From contig CAMUBY010000003.1 in NCBI GenBank assembly GCA_947087265.1, forward strand, positions 62,001 to 126,000: a DNA stretch of 64,000 nucleotides, written 5' to 3'. Below the pieces are notes generated by a model. That model searched no databases, was not told the origin of the DNA, and saw nothing but the letters and a program-made list of their open reading frames with translations. This stretch comes from an uncultured Clostridia bacterium (GTDB lineage: Bacteria; Bacillota; Clostridia; Christensenellales; Borkfalkiaceae). This document shows, piece after piece, positions 31,321-40,900 of this stretch. Position numbers and translations under genes: made by a program. Each line of letters begins with the position of its first letter. The first letter of the stretch is position 1.

Positions 31321-34254
31321 TTACAGTTGACGAATGGCTTCTGCAATCACGTTTGCCGTAAACTGTGCCCCAGCAACAGAAAGGTGTACGCCGTCGCCCT
31401 CGCGGAAGAATGAATTGTAACCGCCTTCGGCATTTTCCATTGCCTCCCTCAAATCAACAAGCACAAGCCCTAAATCTCGGGCAACGCTGCGCTGAATGGG
31501 GTTGACGCTGTCTTTAATCGTTTCATTGGGGATTCCGAACGCATTGTTTTCCAGCGTAGGCGCGGAAGTAACGAGCAGAATTTTTGCATTCGGGCAAGCC
31601 TGCTGGTACGACGCAATCAACGCACGGAGTTCGCTTTCGTAAGAAGCTTGTGCATTCGCCCAACCGTTCGCATCGTTCGCACCGAGCATAATTACGATGA
31701 CGTCGGGCGCGTAAGCAATACTCTGGTTATACTGCGCCTGACTGCTGTATTTGAGCGTAGAGCCGCCGAAACCGGTTACCGAAGCGCCGTTCAAACCGAA
31801 GTTACCTACGGTATAGTCACTGCCGAGTTGTTCACCCAGATATACGGGATAAGATTCGTTATGCCACGCGTGCCCGTAAGTGATGCTATCGCCGACGGCA
31901 GCCACGCGGATAGCGTCGGGATTGGGAAGTTCGGAAGCCGTGCGGATTGCCACTTGCGGTCCCCATGATTTCAGAGCAAAATATTTTCCGCCCGAAATAG
32001 GCGCGCTGTCCGTAAACTGCGCCGCTTTCACGCCGTTCAAATAGATGCGGACGGTCGTGCTTCCGTCGCTGTCGAACATGACGATATCGAATCTTGTGAA
32101 CTCCCCTGCGGGAAATGCGGGGAAAGACGCGAGCGTGCTACCGCTTTCTCTCTTGACGATAATATTACCGCCGTTATCATTTTTATAACCGTTTATGACG
32201 TACTTGTTGCCGGCCACATTCTTATCGTTGGTGTTGGAACGGAACCAAAGTTCGAAGCCGTAATTCCCAGCCGCATTCACCCACAAATCGAAAGAAATGT
32301 GTGTCTGTTCGCCGATTTCCTGATAACTGTTTCCGTACTGTATAATGGCAGAATTTGAAAATTGGTCATATTGAGGATTCGTACCGCCGTCGTTTAAGAT
32401 ACTTTTCCATGCCGCATTATCGAGTAAGGAAGGGAAGGTGTTCGTCTTGCTGATTTTCGTATCGGTGAGCGTGACGATGAATTCCAACGTAAACGTTTCC
32501 TTGCCGCCCGAAAGCACCTTCACCGTTACTGAAGCGTTGCCGTCGGGCTTCACCGCCGTAACGGTGAGAACACCGTCTTGCTCCTGCGCCGTAACCGCTA
32601 AGCCGTCGGCTTCCGCCTCATAAGTGACGACCGCGCCGTTATCTTCCACATATTCGGACAAGTCGATTTCTTTGCTGTCCGTTGCATAGTAGTTGAGGGT
32701 GATATCTTCGATATCTTTGATTTTAGTGGCAACGGCCGCACTGTCGTCTACCGTAACCGCAAAAGTAATTTCCACCGTTTCGCCGCCGCCCGAAACCGAA
32801 AGGTTCACCGTTGCCGTGCCCTCCGAAACGGCGGTAATCGTAAATTCACCTTGCGCGTTCGGTTGCGTGACGCTCACACATGCATCGGAGGAGGTAACCG
32901 AATAAGAAATATTCTGCGTTAAGTTTTCTTCGATATATTCGGAAACCGTGATTTTCCGCGAGGTAGCGCCGTTCAGATTCAACAAAATGTTTCCGCCGTC
33001 TTTAATCTTCGTCGGATAGGAAGGCGGCGTGCTGTCCGTAGCGGTAACGGCAAAAGTAACCGTTACTTTTACGTCCGAGCCGCGTTTTGCCGTGAGCGTT
33101 ACCGTTGCCGTACCCTCTTGCAACGCCTTGATTTTTACTTGATTGCCCTCTACGCTTGCCTGAACCGCGGACGGAGCGCTCGAAACCGCCTCGTAGGAAA
33201 CGTTCTCCGCGCCGTTCCCGTCAATATAATCTGCAATGTTAATTTCCTTTTGTGCATTTGTGTATGCGTCTAATTGCACAGGCTCGCCGTCTTTCACCTT
33301 TTCAGGCGATACGGGCTGATTGACAGACGCAAGATAGAATTTCGTATTCCACACTTTGACCTGGAAAAAATTGCCGTATTCATGGGGCGTGGAGTCCTTC
33401 ATCACGCCGTCTTCGTAAGAGATACCTGCAAGAGGAGTACTCTCCGTTAAGTTCACTTTCTCGCCGTTTACGGAAAGCGCAATCGTGAGCGCACCTTCTG
33501 CCTTGCCCACCGTTAAATCGAAACGGTTCCACGCGTTGACCGCATAGGTGGTTTCTCTGCTTTGAGAGAGCCATTCGCCCGTAGTCGATTTCTGCAAAAC
33601 GATTGCGTCCCAGGCATACGACAACTGATAATAAGTCGTGCCACTGTTATCATTCTTGTTTGCGCCGAAACGGATACTCCAACCCGCCGCGCCCGTAGCT
33701 TCCGATTTCACAAGGAAAGAATAAGTGATTTCTTCGCCTTCCGCAGGTGTTTTGTTCACATTATAGCCGATATTGTTCTGATAGAATACAAGCCCCGTGT
33801 TGTTGTTCGTTACGGGATTTCCGCCGTCGTCGGGCATCTGCGCCCAATTTTCGCCCGTAAAGAACGCTTCGGGAAGTTGCCACTTCTCCCCCGCAGGAGG
33901 ATTATCGGGGTCAGGGTTATCGGGATTCTGCGTATCCTTCGCTTTCCAGTGTGCGTGCAGATTCAAGTCCGCTTTCACAGGAGTGCTGAATAAATACTCA
34001 CCCCCCCCCTCGCTCGCAGTAAACCAGCCCTCGAAGTCGTAACCGCTCCGCGAAGGCGCGGCGGGCTCGGTTGCCGTTTTGCCTTTTTCCACTTTCTCCA
34101 CTTCGGGCATTCCCGTTACGACGTCAGTGCCGACGTCGCCCGCGTAGTACGTTACCGTGTAAGTTTTGGTGCCGCCGCACGCCACTAAAAATACGCTCAG
34201 CGCGGCAATCACCGTCAATAACAAACACGTTAAAATTTTTGTTCTTTTTGTCAT
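31321..34254 (-). CDS. Large modular SGNH-hydrolase lipoprotein (InlB repeat, two jelly-roll modules, three Ig-like modules)
   Basis: The protein has 977 residues from the ATG at 34254 (AGGAGG site). Modules in order: lipobox LVAC (C26); InlB-type repeat about 31-104 (SGYDFEGWF, LHAHWK); concanavalin-like module about 125-325; three Big_2-like modules of about 85-90 residues (about 330-600), each beginning KI(K)DGE/GGN/IED and carrying GTATV or SVTV strands; a second concanavalin-like module about 605-750; SGNH hydrolase about 760-977 with AAVGDSITYG, MLGANDANGW and DGVHLS. The two jelly-roll modules and the SGNH domain are paralogous to the 1920-3269 protein. Probably a surface polysaccharide esterase held off the membrane by Ig-like spacers. 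Monocistronic. Confidence 0.9.
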   Translation of the reverse strand: MTKRTKILTCLLLTVIAALSVFLVACGGTKTYTVTYYAGDVGTDVVTGMPEVEKVEKGKTATEPAAPSRSGYDFEGWFTASEGGGEYLFSTPVKADLNLHAHWKAKDTQNPDNPDPDNPPAGEKWQLPEAFFTGENWAQMPDDGGNPVTNNNTGLVFYQNNIGYNVNKTPAEGEEITYSFLVKSEATGAAGWSIRFGANKNDNSGTTYYQLSYAWDAIVLQKSTTGEWLSQSRETTYAVNAWNRFDLTVGKAEGALTIALSVNGEKVNLTESTPLAGISYEDGVMKDSTPHEYGNFFQVKVWNTKFYLASVNQPVSPEKVKDGEPVQLDAYTNAQKEINIADYIDGNGAENVSYEAVSSAPSAVQASVEGNQVKIKALQEGTATVTLTAKRGSDVKVTVTFAVTATDSTPPSYPTKIKDGGNILLNLNGATSRKITVSEYIEENLTQNISYSVTSSDACVSVTQPNAQGEFTITAVSEGTATVNLSVSGGGETVEITFAVTVDDSAAVATKIKDIEDITLNYYATDSKEIDLSEYVEDNGAVVTYEAEADGLAVTAQEQDGVLTVTAVKPDGNASVTVKVLSGGKETFTLEFIVTLTDTKISKTNTFPSLLDNAAWKSILNDGGTNPQYDQFSNSAIIQYGNSYQEIGEQTHISFDLWVNAAGNYGFELWFRSNTNDKNVAGNKYVINGYKNDNGGNIIVKRESGSTLASFPAFPAGEFTRFDIVMFDSDGSTTVRIYLNGVKAAQFTDSAPISGGKYFALKSWGPQVAIRTASELPNPDAIRVAAVGDSITYGHAWHNESYPVYLGEQLGSDYTVGNFGLNGASVTGFGGSTLKYSSQAQYNQSIAYAPDVIVIMLGANDANGWANAQASYESELRALIASYQQACPNAKILLVTSAPTLENNAFGIPNETIKDSVNPIQRSVARDLGLVLVDLREAMENAEGGYNSFFREGDGVHLSVAGAQFTANVIAEAIRQL

Positions 34255-34279
34255 ATGTTTCCTCCTTTCTCGTGTTTTC

Positions 34280-34307
34280 ATTGTAACATACATTCTTAAT
34301 TTGTCAA
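34280..34307 (-). promoter_or_regulatory. Promoter of the large SGNH lipoprotein gene
   Basis: TTGACA (34302-34307), 16-bp spacer, TACAAT (34280-34285) on minus. Confidence 0.75.
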
Positions 34308-34342
34308 TACTTCTACAAAAAATGCAGGCGCGCAGTAGCATT

Positions 34343-34375
34343 AAAAAACCGCAGGGCGTGCCCTGCGGTTTTTTT
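34343..34375 (-). terminator. Terminator of the proS-DUF2207-asnS operon
   Basis: ACCGCAGGG and CCCTGCGGT arms, A-run and T-run flanks. Confidence 0.9.
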
Positions 34376-34386
34376 CAAAAAAGACG

Positions 34387-35760
34387 TTACATAATATTGT
34401 TGACGGAACGCGGGAAGAGCGTAACGTCGCGGATATTTTCCATACCCGTCACATACATAACGAACCGCTCGAAACCCAGCCCGAAACCGCTGTGCGGTAC
34501 GCTGCCGAACGTGCGTAAATCGAGATACTGTTGATAGGTATTCAAGTCCATATCCCGCGCTTTCATGGCGGCAAGCAGCTTATCTAAGTCCGCTTCGCGT
34601 TCGCTGCAACCGATGATTTCGCCGATACCGGGCACCAGCAAATCGGTTGCCGCAACCGTTTTTCCGTCGGGGTTTTGCTTCATATAGAAAGACTTGATTT
34701 CCTTGGGATAGTTCGTGACGAATACGGGTTTTTGAAATACGACTTCGGTGAGATATTTTTCGTGTTCGGTCTGTAAATCGCACCCCCACTCCACGGGATA
34801 CTGGAAGTTGACTTTCGCCTTTTTCAGAAGTTCCACCGCTTCCGTATAGTCGCAGACCGCAAATTCGCTGTTCACTACGCCGAGCAGTTTTTCTTTTAAG
34901 CCCTTTTCGATAAAGTTATCGAAGAAATTGATTTCATCGGGGCATTCTTCGAACACGGCGCGAATGACGTATTTGAGCATTTCTTCCGCTATTTCGATGA
35001 TATCGGGAAGTTCCGCGAACGCAACTTCGGGCTCGATATGCCAGAACTCCGCCAAATGCCTTGTAGTGTTGGAATTTTCCGCACGGAAGGAGGGACCGAA
35101 CGTATAAATTTTCGAGAACGCCGTTGCCGCCACTTCCCCTTCGAGTTGCCCCGAAACGGAAAGCCCTGCCTTCTGACCGAAGAAGTCGTTTTTATAATAC
35201 TCCGCTTCGCTCGCATATTTTGCGCCGTATCCGTGCGTGGTGACGCGGAACATTTCGCCTGCACCCTCGCAATCGCTCGCCGTGATGATGGGCGTGTTGA
35301 TATAGTAATAGTTATGCTCATGGAAGTAGCGGTGAATTGCCTGCGCCGCCACCGAACGCACTTTGAACACCGCCGTAAACGTATTCGTGCGGAGACGCAA
35401 ATGCGGAATTCCGCGCAAAAATTCGAGCGTGGTGCGCTTCTTCTGAATGGGATATTCGCTCGGGCACTTACCAAGCAATTTCACTTCTTTCGCATTGAGT
35501 TCCACGCCGTCGCCTTTGAACGCTTTTACGACTTCGCCTTTCACGCACACCGCCGCGCCCGTTTTGGTGCATTCGCTATCGAGCGCCGCCGCGTTTTTAT
35601 CGACGACGATTTGCAGACGCGAAAAACTCGTGCCGTCGGCAAGTTCCAAAAAAGCAACCTGCGCCGAATCGCGGAACGTGCGCACCCAGCCGCATACCGT
35701 AACCGTTTTGCCCAAATAGGACTTTTGGCTGAGAATTTCCTTAATATCGATATGTTTCAT
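34387..35760 (-). CDS. asnS: Asparaginyl-tRNA synthetase
   Basis: The protein has 457 residues, normal for bacterial AsnRS. The N-terminal OB-fold anticodon-binding domain (about 1-110, VTVCGWVRTFRDS) is followed by the class II core with motif 2 (FRAEN) and motif 3 (GFGLGFERFVMYVTG). It charges tRNA-Asn directly. The start at 35760 follows GGAG; a longer frame runs into the DUF2207 gene tail. It is third in an operon with proS and the DUF2207 gene. No T-box leader lies between it and the upstream gene. Confidence 0.97.
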   Translation of the reverse strand: MKHIDIKEILSQKSYLGKTVTVCGWVRTFRDSAQVAFLELADGTSFSRLQIVVDKNAAALDSECTKTGAAVCVKGEVVKAFKGDGVELNAKEVKLLGKCPSEYPIQKKRTTLEFLRGIPHLRLRTNTFTAVFKVRSVAAQAIHRYFHEHNYYYINTPIITASDCEGAGEMFRVTTHGYGAKYASEAEYYKNDFFGQKAGLSVSGQLEGEVAATAFSKIYTFGPSFRAENSNTTRHLAEFWHIEPEVAFAELPDIIEIAEEMLKYVIRAVFEECPDEINFFDNFIEKGLKEKLLGVVNSEFAVCDYTEAVELLKKAKVNFQYPVEWGCDLQTEHEKYLTEVVFQKPVFVTNYPKEIKSFYMKQNPDGKTVAATDLLVPGIGEIIGCSEREADLDKLLAAMKARDMDLNTYQQYLDLRTFGSVPHSGFGLGFERFVMYVTGMENIRDVTLFPRSVNNIM

Positions 35761-35801
35761 ACTAAACTCCTTCTTCTCTGATATGATTGCGGAACGCGCG
35801 C

Positions 35802-37727
35802 TCAACAGCCGCGCGAACCTCCGCCGCCGCCTCCACCGCCTGAAGAACCGCCGTGACCTCCGCCGCCGCCCGAAGAACCGCCCGACGAGGAAGAAAGTGC
35901 GCGCGACATTCCCGAAAACGCGGCAGGCGGAATGCCGTTTGCCCATTCGGGCGCCGCATAATTCAAAGGTTTGAACCGCTTTTCTACTTTTTTACTGATT
36001 CCCATCACTAAACAGTAAGGGATAATCTCGGAAAAATATTCGGGGTTTTCATCGAACAGGCGTTGAATACGGTCGAGTTCCGCCGTCAGCAAAAACCGCT
36101 TGAAGCCGCGCATTTTTCCGTAGTCGCGCATAACTTCGGGGCTTCGGCGCGTTAAGAAGTGAAGCGCCACCTGCATTAATGCCCATACGGCAAGGGAAAG
36201 ATACAGCAGCCCTGCGTAATCGTACAGCGGCAGATAGAACACCGAATACAGCGCAAAGCACGGCATTGCGGTAAATGCAATCGGGAATACGTAGGCGATG
36301 AGCGACATCCGCGTTTTCGCCTGCGCCGAGCCGACGAACGTTCCCGCGCCGATAAAAATAAAGAAGAACAACGGCAACGCAGTTTTGCTGAGTATGCAGG
36401 CGTAAATAATCGTCATCAAAAACGGCACGAGCGACATTATTGTCAAAAGAACGTGTCCGCGATTGATATTGGGATACAGTACGCTCGGCGTTTCGGCTGC
36501 CCGCTCCATATTTTCTACTTTATGATGAAGCGCCCGTTTTTTCTCGCTCGGCGCTGTTTTCAAACTCCGCGTGGAAAAAGATTCGTAGCCGCCGTAGCCG
36601 CTGAACATGGGCTTGAAAAGTTCGTTGAAATACTCGCGCTCGCCGTCCTCGCGCCCGTTATAGGTATAATCTTTCAGTTTCGTGACGGTGAAATTTCTTG
36701 CGCCGTCCTTTTCGATACTGACGTATCCGTTCGCCGCCCAAGAGGTAATCACCGCGCCGACGTCGCGGCTGCGCGCCTTGCCGTGCCAGATTGCCGAATA
36801 ACGCATGACGCTCATTCCCTCGGGCGGATAGAACTCTATCTGTGCAACGGGTTTTCTATCACAATACTTCAAAAACAGGAAAACGCACGCGCCGATTGCC
36901 GCAAGCGAAATAATTGCAAACGGAATATAATACCAGAAGAACGTGCGGTGCGTTTCAAAGTAGCCGTCCGCAAACAGCACCTGCACGGTATAGCCTTTAT
37001 GCTCCTTTCTCGGGTATGCGGTCATCTTTACCGTGTTACCCTCGATACGGACTCCCTCTCCTTCCGAAGGCTCCCACGCCGCCATTTGGTTGGTACGGAA
37101 GGAAACCGCATTTTGCGATACGGGTTCGGGAAAGGTAACTTCCGCCGAAAACTTTTTCGTGTAGTCCATGGAATAACCGAGCAAATCGAACGTGAAATCG
37201 TCATAGCCGGAAACCTTATCGTTGCTCATATCATAGACGTAGGACAGCACAAACGTATTCAGCGTTTCGGGGTCTTCCTGGTCGGTCGCAGGGAAAAAAC
37301 TTTTGTCCTGTTTCTGCATTTTTACGGAGTGGAACTGCCCCTGCGAATAATATCCGCGCGTGACTTTGGCAGGCTCGCCGTTGATACTCACCTCTACGTC
37401 CGAAAGCCCGGCAAGAAAGTTTTGTCCGCGTTTTTTCTTTCCGTCCACAATTCTCGTAGTTTGGGAAACGCGCTGAATATCGCGGATAATGCCCGTGTTT
37501 TCACCGCCTCTGAGAAAACCGACTTTCAGAGTTTCGGTAATATGCACGGTTTTATCGCGTTTGACGTCCATTACCACCGCAATTTCTTCAAACCACCAAT
37601 TGGTGTCGATAATGATTTTATTGTTTTCTTCGTCGTAATAGGATTCCGCAGAAGCGGTAACCGAACCGACGGAAAACGCGGAAACAAGCGTTAAAACCGA
37701 TAATATCAAGAACAACGCCTTTTTCAA
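35802..37727 (-). CDS. DUF2207 membrane protein with Gly-rich tail ending RGC
   Basis: The protein has 641 residues from a TTG at 37727, chosen because GGGAGG lies 6 nt upstream and a signal peptide starts there (KKALFLILSVLTLVSAF). The extracellular DUF2207 domain (about 40-280) carries the family pattern (VVMDVKRDKTVHITETLKV, GIIRDIQR). A membrane helix follows (about 290), then a cytoplasmic region, two or more further helices, and a final tail of Gly/Ser ending in Arg-Gly-Cys. The function is unknown. It lies 14 bp downstream of proS. A paralogue at 55806 sits beside lemA and has the same tail ending. Confidence 0.85.
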   Translation of the reverse strand: MKKALFLILSVLTLVSAFSVGSVTASAESYYDEENNKIIIDTNWWFEEIAVVMDVKRDKTVHITETLKVGFLRGGENTGIIRDIQRVSQTTRIVDGKKKRGQNFLAGLSDVEVSINGEPAKVTRGYYSQGQFHSVKMQKQDKSFFPATDQEDPETLNTFVLSYVYDMSNDKVSGYDDFTFDLLGYSMDYTKKFSAEVTFPEPVSQNAVSFRTNQMAAWEPSEGEGVRIEGNTVKMTAYPRKEHKGYTVQVLFADGYFETHRTFFWYYIPFAIISLAAIGACVFLFLKYCDRKPVAQIEFYPPEGMSVMRYSAIWHGKARSRDVGAVITSWAANGYVSIEKDGARNFTVTKLKDYTYNGREDGEREYFNELFKPMFSGYGGYESFSTRSLKTAPSEKKRALHHKVENMERAAETPSVLYPNINRGHVLLTIMSLVPFLMTIIYACILSKTALPLFFFIFIGAGTFVGSAQAKTRMSLIAYVFPIAFTAMPCFALYSVFYLPLYDYAGLLYLSLAVWALMQVALHFLTRRSPEVMRDYGKMRGFKRFLLTAELDRIQRLFDENPEYFSEIIPYCLVMGISKKVEKRFKPLNYAAPEWANGIPPAAFSGMSRALSSSSGGSSGGGGGHGGSSGGGGGGGGSRGC

Positions 37728-37741
37728 AAGCCGCCTCCCAA

Positions 37742-39172
37742 TTAGTACGCTCTTGCAAAAAATACCGTATGTTTTGCGTTTTTGCCGCACGCAACGCACT
37801 TCTTCGCCGTATGGGTTTCATCCATAACGCGCGAAGTCGCCTGTGCAAACTCCTTGACTTTGTCTTCGCATTCGCGGCAGCCGCACCAACCCGCACGCAC
37901 GAAATTGCCCGTATTCACGCCCTCTAACAGTTCGTCGAGCGTTTCGGCATTTACGATACGCGACTGCATTCTCGCCTTCGCCTTTTCGTACATGTTCTGT
38001 GCGATGTCTTTCAAAAGCGCTTTTACGCCCTCTGCGGCGGTTTCAAGCGCAAGTTCCGTCTTTTCAAACGTGTCGCGCCGCGCGCAAAGCATTTTGCCGT
38101 TTTCCAAATCGCGCGGACCGAGTTCGATACGCACGGGCACGCCCTTCATTTCCCATTCGTTGAATTTCCAACCGGGGGAATTTTCGCTATCGTCCAAAAC
38201 GACGCGCACACCTTCTGCTTTCAACGTTTCTTTGAATGCGCGGCACGCTTCGAGTACGCCCTCTTTCTTTGCGGCGATGGGAATAATGACTGCCTGCACA
38301 GGCGCGACGACGGGCGGCATGATGAGTCCGCGCGCATCGCCGTGTGTCATAATCAGCGCGCCGATGAGCCGCGTGGATACACCGAACGACATGGTGTAAC
38401 CGTATTTCTGCGTGCCGTCTTTATCGGTAAATTTAATATCGAACGCCTTGGAAAAGTTCTGTCCCAGATAGTGGGAAGTGCCCGACTGCAAACTCTTGCC
38501 GTCGTGCATCATGGCTTCCATGCCGTAAGTGGCAACCGCGCCCGCGAACTTTTCTTTCTCCGTTTTTTTGCCCGTGAGTACGGGCATGGAAAGCACGGTT
38601 TCGGAAAACTCTTTATATACGGCGAGCATTTTCTGCGTTTCGGCTTCCGCTTCCTCGGCGGTTGCGAATACCGAATGTCCTTCCTGCCACAAAAATTCGC
38701 TCGTTCTCAAAAAGGGGCGCGTCGTCTTTTCCCAGCGCATAACGTTCGCCCACTGGTTCATTCTCACGGGCAAATCGCGCCAGGATTCAATCCAGTTGCC
38801 GTACATTTTGCCGATAATCGTTTCCGAAGTCGGACGGATACACAAAGGCTCGGCAAGTTTTTCGCCGCCCGCGTGCGTAACAACGGCAACCTCGGGCGCA
38901 AACCCTTCGACGTGTTCCGCCTCTTTCGTCATGAAACTCATGGGAATGAGCAGCGGAAAGTACGCGTTTTCGTACTCGTTTGCCTGAAACCGTGCGTTAA
39001 ATTCGCGCTGGATATTCTCCCAAATCGCGTAACCGTAGGGGCGAATGACCATCGTGCCTTTTACGGGACCGTAATCGACCAACTTGGTTTTTAACACGAC
39101 GTCCGAATACCACTGCGGAAAATCGCTTTCGATGTCTGCAATCTGAGAAACAAACTGATTTTCTTTTCCCAT
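37742..39172 (-). CDS. proS: Prolyl-tRNA synthetase, eukaryote/archaea type
   Basis: The protein has 476 residues. It is the short ProRS class without the bacterial editing insertion: class II motif 2 region MRWEKTTRPFLRTSEFLWQEGHS, anticodon-binding domain (about 280-390) and the C-terminal zinc-binding domain (WCGCRECED, KKCVACGK) ending in Tyr, all hallmarks of the eukaryote/archaea-like form found in some Clostridia. It charges tRNA-Pro, of which two genes lie at 28.3-28.7 kb. The promoter has an extended -10 and GGAG precedes the ATG. First gene of the proS-DUF2207-asnS operon. Confidence 0.97.
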   Translation of the reverse strand: MGKENQFVSQIADIESDFPQWYSDVVLKTKLVDYGPVKGTMVIRPYGYAIWENIQREFNARFQANEYENAYFPLLIPMSFMTKEAEHVEGFAPEVAVVTHAGGEKLAEPLCIRPTSETIIGKMYGNWIESWRDLPVRMNQWANVMRWEKTTRPFLRTSEFLWQEGHSVFATAEEAEAETQKMLAVYKEFSETVLSMPVLTGKKTEKEKFAGAVATYGMEAMMHDGKSLQSGTSHYLGQNFSKAFDIKFTDKDGTQKYGYTMSFGVSTRLIGALIMTHGDARGLIMPPVVAPVQAVIIPIAAKKEGVLEACRAFKETLKAEGVRVVLDDSENSPGWKFNEWEMKGVPVRIELGPRDLENGKMLCARRDTFEKTELALETAAEGVKALLKDIAQNMYEKAKARMQSRIVNAETLDELLEGVNTGNFVRAGWCGCRECEDKVKEFAQATSRVMDETHTAKKCVACGKNAKHTVFFARAY

Positions 39173-39206
39173 GTTTTTACTCCGTTTTTTCCAAATATTC
39201 AGGAAT

Positions 39207-39215
39207 ATTATACCA
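39207..39215 (-). promoter_or_regulatory. Extended -10 promoter element of proS
   Basis: TGG followed by TATAAT (39207-39212) on the minus strand; no good -35 at 17 bp. Confidence 0.6.
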
Positions 39216-39316
39216 TATCTTTTTCGGCTCGTCTATTATTTGAAAGAAGATTGCCGTCAAAAATTGTCAATCGGCTTTTTTTACAAAAATTTCTTGATAA
39301 ATGTGCGCCTCTTCGC

Positions 39317-39345
39317 TTGATAAAAATTCCGTTCTCCGTTATAAT
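39317..39345 (+). promoter_or_regulatory. Promoter of the phosphohexomutase-transketolase operon
   Basis: TTGATA (39317-39322), 17-bp spacer, TATAAT (39340-39345). Confidence 0.85.
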
Positions 39346-39380
39346 GAAATAGTAAATTTTTTCACGAAAAAAAGGAATTT

Positions 39381-40898
39381 ATGACAGAAACGGATTTTTT
39401 GAAACTCCAGAACGGAACGGACGTCCGCGGCACCGCAATCCAAACGGCGAGCGAACCCGTGACGCTCACCGACGAAGCCGTGCTTGCAATCGCAAAGGCG
39501 TTCTGTGTATGGGCGGCGAAAAAAACGGGGAAATCTTCGCCGACGGTTGCCGTCGGGCACGATTCCCGTCTTTCCGCAAACCGCATTTGCGCGCTGGCAG
39601 AACAGGGTATTTGTTCGTGCGGAGGCAACGTGATACTTACGGGTCTTTCCTCCACCCCATCCATGTTTATGCTGTTGCAGGAAGATTTCGGTGCGGACGC
39701 TTCGATTATGATTACCGCAAGCCACTTGCCCTACCAGAAAAACGGCTTGAAATTCTTTTTGAAAACGGGCGGTTTGGAGAGCAGCGAAGTCAAAGAAGTA
39801 CTCACCCTTGCGGCAAGCGGAAATTTCCCCGAAGGAAACGGAACGGCAACCGAAAAGCCCTATCTTGCAAAATATGCCGCAGATTTGGTGGAGAAAGTGC
39901 GCAAGTCGTGCGGAAAAGAAAAACCCCTTTCGGGCAAAAAAATTCTTGTGGACGCAGGGAACGGCGCAGGCGGATTTTATGCCGACCTCGTGTTGAAACC
40001 GCTCGGCGCGGATACGGCTGGTTCGCAGTTTTTAGAGCCGAATGGTAATTTCCCCAACCACATTCCCAACCCCGAAAACGCCGAGGCGATGAAATCCGTC
40101 TGCGAGGCGGTAAAAAAACACCGCGCAGACTTCGGAATTATCTTCGATACGGACGTAGACCGCGCGGGCGCGGTTTCGAGCAGCGGCGAAGAAATCAACC
40201 GCAACCGCTTGATTGCCCTCATTTCGGCAATTCTTTTGGAAGAACAACAGGGCGCGTTCATAGTGACCGACTCGGTGACGAGCGACGGACTGACGCAGTT
40301 CATCGAAAGCCGCGGCGGCAAACACCACCGCTTCAAACGCGGCTATAAAAACGTGATTAACGAAAGTATCCGCTTGAACGCGGAGGGCAAATATTCCCCC
40401 CTCGCCATAGAAACAAGCGGTCACGCCGCACTCAAAGAAAACCATTTTCTCGACGACGGCGCATATCTTGTAACTAGGCTTATCATCGCGCTTGCGAAGT
40501 GCTGTGAGGAAGGAAAAGATTTGCTCGACCTCATTTCGGACTTACCCGAAGCAAAAGAGACTTTGGAATTTCGCCCTACCTTCAAAGGCGACGTTGATTT
40601 CAAAACGCTCGGAAACGGCGTAATAGAAGATTTGAAACAGAGAGTACCCGACTATTCCGAGCTTTCGCTCGCACCGAACAATTACGAGGGCGTGCGGATA
40701 AACTTCGGGAAAGGCGCGGGCGACGGTTGGGCGTTGGTACGCATGAGCCTGCACGAACCGATTATGCCGATTAACGTAGAAAGCAACGTGACGGGCGGAA
40801 GTCAAATCATTGCAAAAACGCTTTACGGGCTTTTGAAAAATTACTCTTTCCTAAATCTTGAACAAATCGAAACAAAAATAAATCAGGGAGATAAATAG
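39381..40898 (+). CDS. Alpha-D-phosphohexomutase (phosphomannomutase/phosphoglucomutase type)
   Basis: The protein has 505 residues. It has the catalytic phosphoserine loop ITASHLPYQKNGLK, the metal loop DTDVDRAG (Thr where most family members have Gly in DGDxDR), the sugar loop AIETSGH and the C-terminal phosphate site. It interconverts hexose 1- and 6-phosphates; glucose versus mannose specificity cannot be fixed. It shares a transcript with transketolase (2 bp between stop and start). It is distinct from the glmM at 52.9 kb. Confidence 0.92.
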   Translation: MTETDFLKLQNGTDVRGTAIQTASEPVTLTDEAVLAIAKAFCVWAAKKTGKSSPTVAVGHDSRLSANRICALAEQGICSCGGNVILTGLSSTPSMFMLLQEDFGADASIMITASHLPYQKNGLKFFLKTGGLESSEVKEVLTLAASGNFPEGNGTATEKPYLAKYAADLVEKVRKSCGKEKPLSGKKILVDAGNGAGGFYADLVLKPLGADTAGSQFLEPNGNFPNHIPNPENAEAMKSVCEAVKKHRADFGIIFDTDVDRAGAVSSSGEEINRNRLIALISAILLEEQQGAFIVTDSVTSDGLTQFIESRGGKHHRFKRGYKNVINESIRLNAEGKYSPLAIETSGHAALKENHFLDDGAYLVTRLIIALAKCCEEGKDLLDLISDLPEAKETLEFRPTFKGDVDFKTLGNGVIEDLKQRVPDYSELSLAPNNYEGVRINFGKGAGDGWALVRMSLHEPIMPINVESNVTGGSQIIAKTLYGLLKNYSFLNLEQIETKINQGDK

Positions 40899-40900
40899 AA

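Noticed and set aside
36453..37694. 413-codon open frame antisense to the DUF2207 gene
   Set aside because: Low-complexity, Arg-rich shadow; the minus-strand gene has signal peptide, helices and ribosome site.
39173..39316. T-box leader for proS
   Set aside because: The interval is too short below the promoter and shows no T-box sequence or specifier hairpin.
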